Origin: Desulfobacterales bacterium
Lineage (GTDB): Bacteria; Desulfobacterota; Desulfobacteria; Desulfobacterales; UBA5852
Assembly (NCBI GenBank): GCA_016735415.1
Contig: JAERRP010000357.1
Coordinates: 1-5,580, forward strand
Length of the DNA: 5,580 bases
Direction of reading: 5' to 3'
Shown here: positions 5,545 through 5,580 of the stretch, piece by piece
Layout of the letters: the number at the start of each line of letters is the position of its first letter
Numbering within the stretch: position 1 is the first letter of the stretch
Position numbers and translations under genes: made by a program
Notes under the pieces: generated by a model
What the model was told of the DNA's origin: nothing
Database searches by the model: none
The model's input: the letters and a program-made list of their open reading frames with translations, nothing else

Positions 5545-5580
5545 GAAAGCTCGGAATAGGCCAGCTATTCCTGCGCTTTC
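5545..5580. repeat. Compound inverted repeat at the window edge, probably part of a longer repeat element
   Basis: GAAAGC (5545-5550) and GGAATAG (5553-5559) pair with CTATTCC (5565-5571) and GCTTTC (5575-5580), with a small 2/3-base internal loop and a 5-base loop GCCAG. That is 13 pairs over 36 bases, the longest hairpin in the window. It is preceded by the palindrome GATGCATC (5520-5527) and GC-rich CCGCCCGGCGG (5529-5539). The pairing reaches exactly the last base, so the element probably continues past the window. It looks like a repetitive intergenic or MITE-like unit, but copy number cannot be seen here. Confidence 0.5.

Noticed and set aside
1..5580. CRISPR array, tRNA, rRNA or complete insertion sequence
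   Set aside because: No regularly spaced direct repeats, no tRNA-like cloverleaf or rRNA segment noticed by eye, and no full transposase gene with terminal inverted repeats.

Overview
The window looks like chromosomal DNA of a GC-rich (about 60%) Gram-negative bacterium. Gene content and protein style (a bacterial GH3-family protein, a sensor Ser/Thr kinase, a fused formimidoyltransferase-cyclodeaminase) are most reminiscent of Desulfobacterota (former Deltaproteobacteria), possibly Desulfobacterales. That placement is an inference from style, not a marker-gene result. All five supported genes lie on the plus strand.

Layout: (1) Positions 3-326 hold the C-terminal end of a GH3-like protein. 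(2) After 6 bases, 333-2402 encodes a complete 689-residue membrane Ser/Thr protein kinase. Its order is TM helix, periplasmic double-Cache-type sensor, TM helix, cytoplasmic Hanks-type kinase, which is the topology of a sensor histidine kinase. (3) 2403-2901 is a sharply AT-richer block (about 42% G+C by hand count) carrying a small VOC-superfamily (glyoxalase-fold) protein at 2455-2901, probably acquired horizontally. (4) 2902-3052 is a spacer with a hairpin and a short coding-like trace resembling a helix-turn-helix fragment. (5) 3053-4675 encodes a 540-residue glutamate formimidoyltransferase / formimidoyl-THF cyclodeaminase. (6) It overlaps by ATGA with a class I SAM-dependent methyltransferase (4672-5340). 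(7) 5341-5580 has no credible gene. It holds a chain of inverted repeats: a weak hairpin at the operon end, an interleaved pair that could form a pseudoknot or switch, and two hairpins that look like the start of a repeat element cut off by the window edge.

How the genes relate: GH3 and kinase form one tight pair, and formimidoyltransferase-cyclodeaminase and methyltransferase form a second, translationally coupled pair. The FTCD enzyme moves a formimino group onto tetrahydrofolate and releases ammonia to give 5,10-methenyl-THF, feeding one-carbon metabolism. No histidine- or purine-degradation gene is visible beside it, so its physiological donor is open. Nothing here proves a new multi-gene system. 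The best leads are the kinase architecture, the AT-rich VOC insert and the structured 3' intergenic region.
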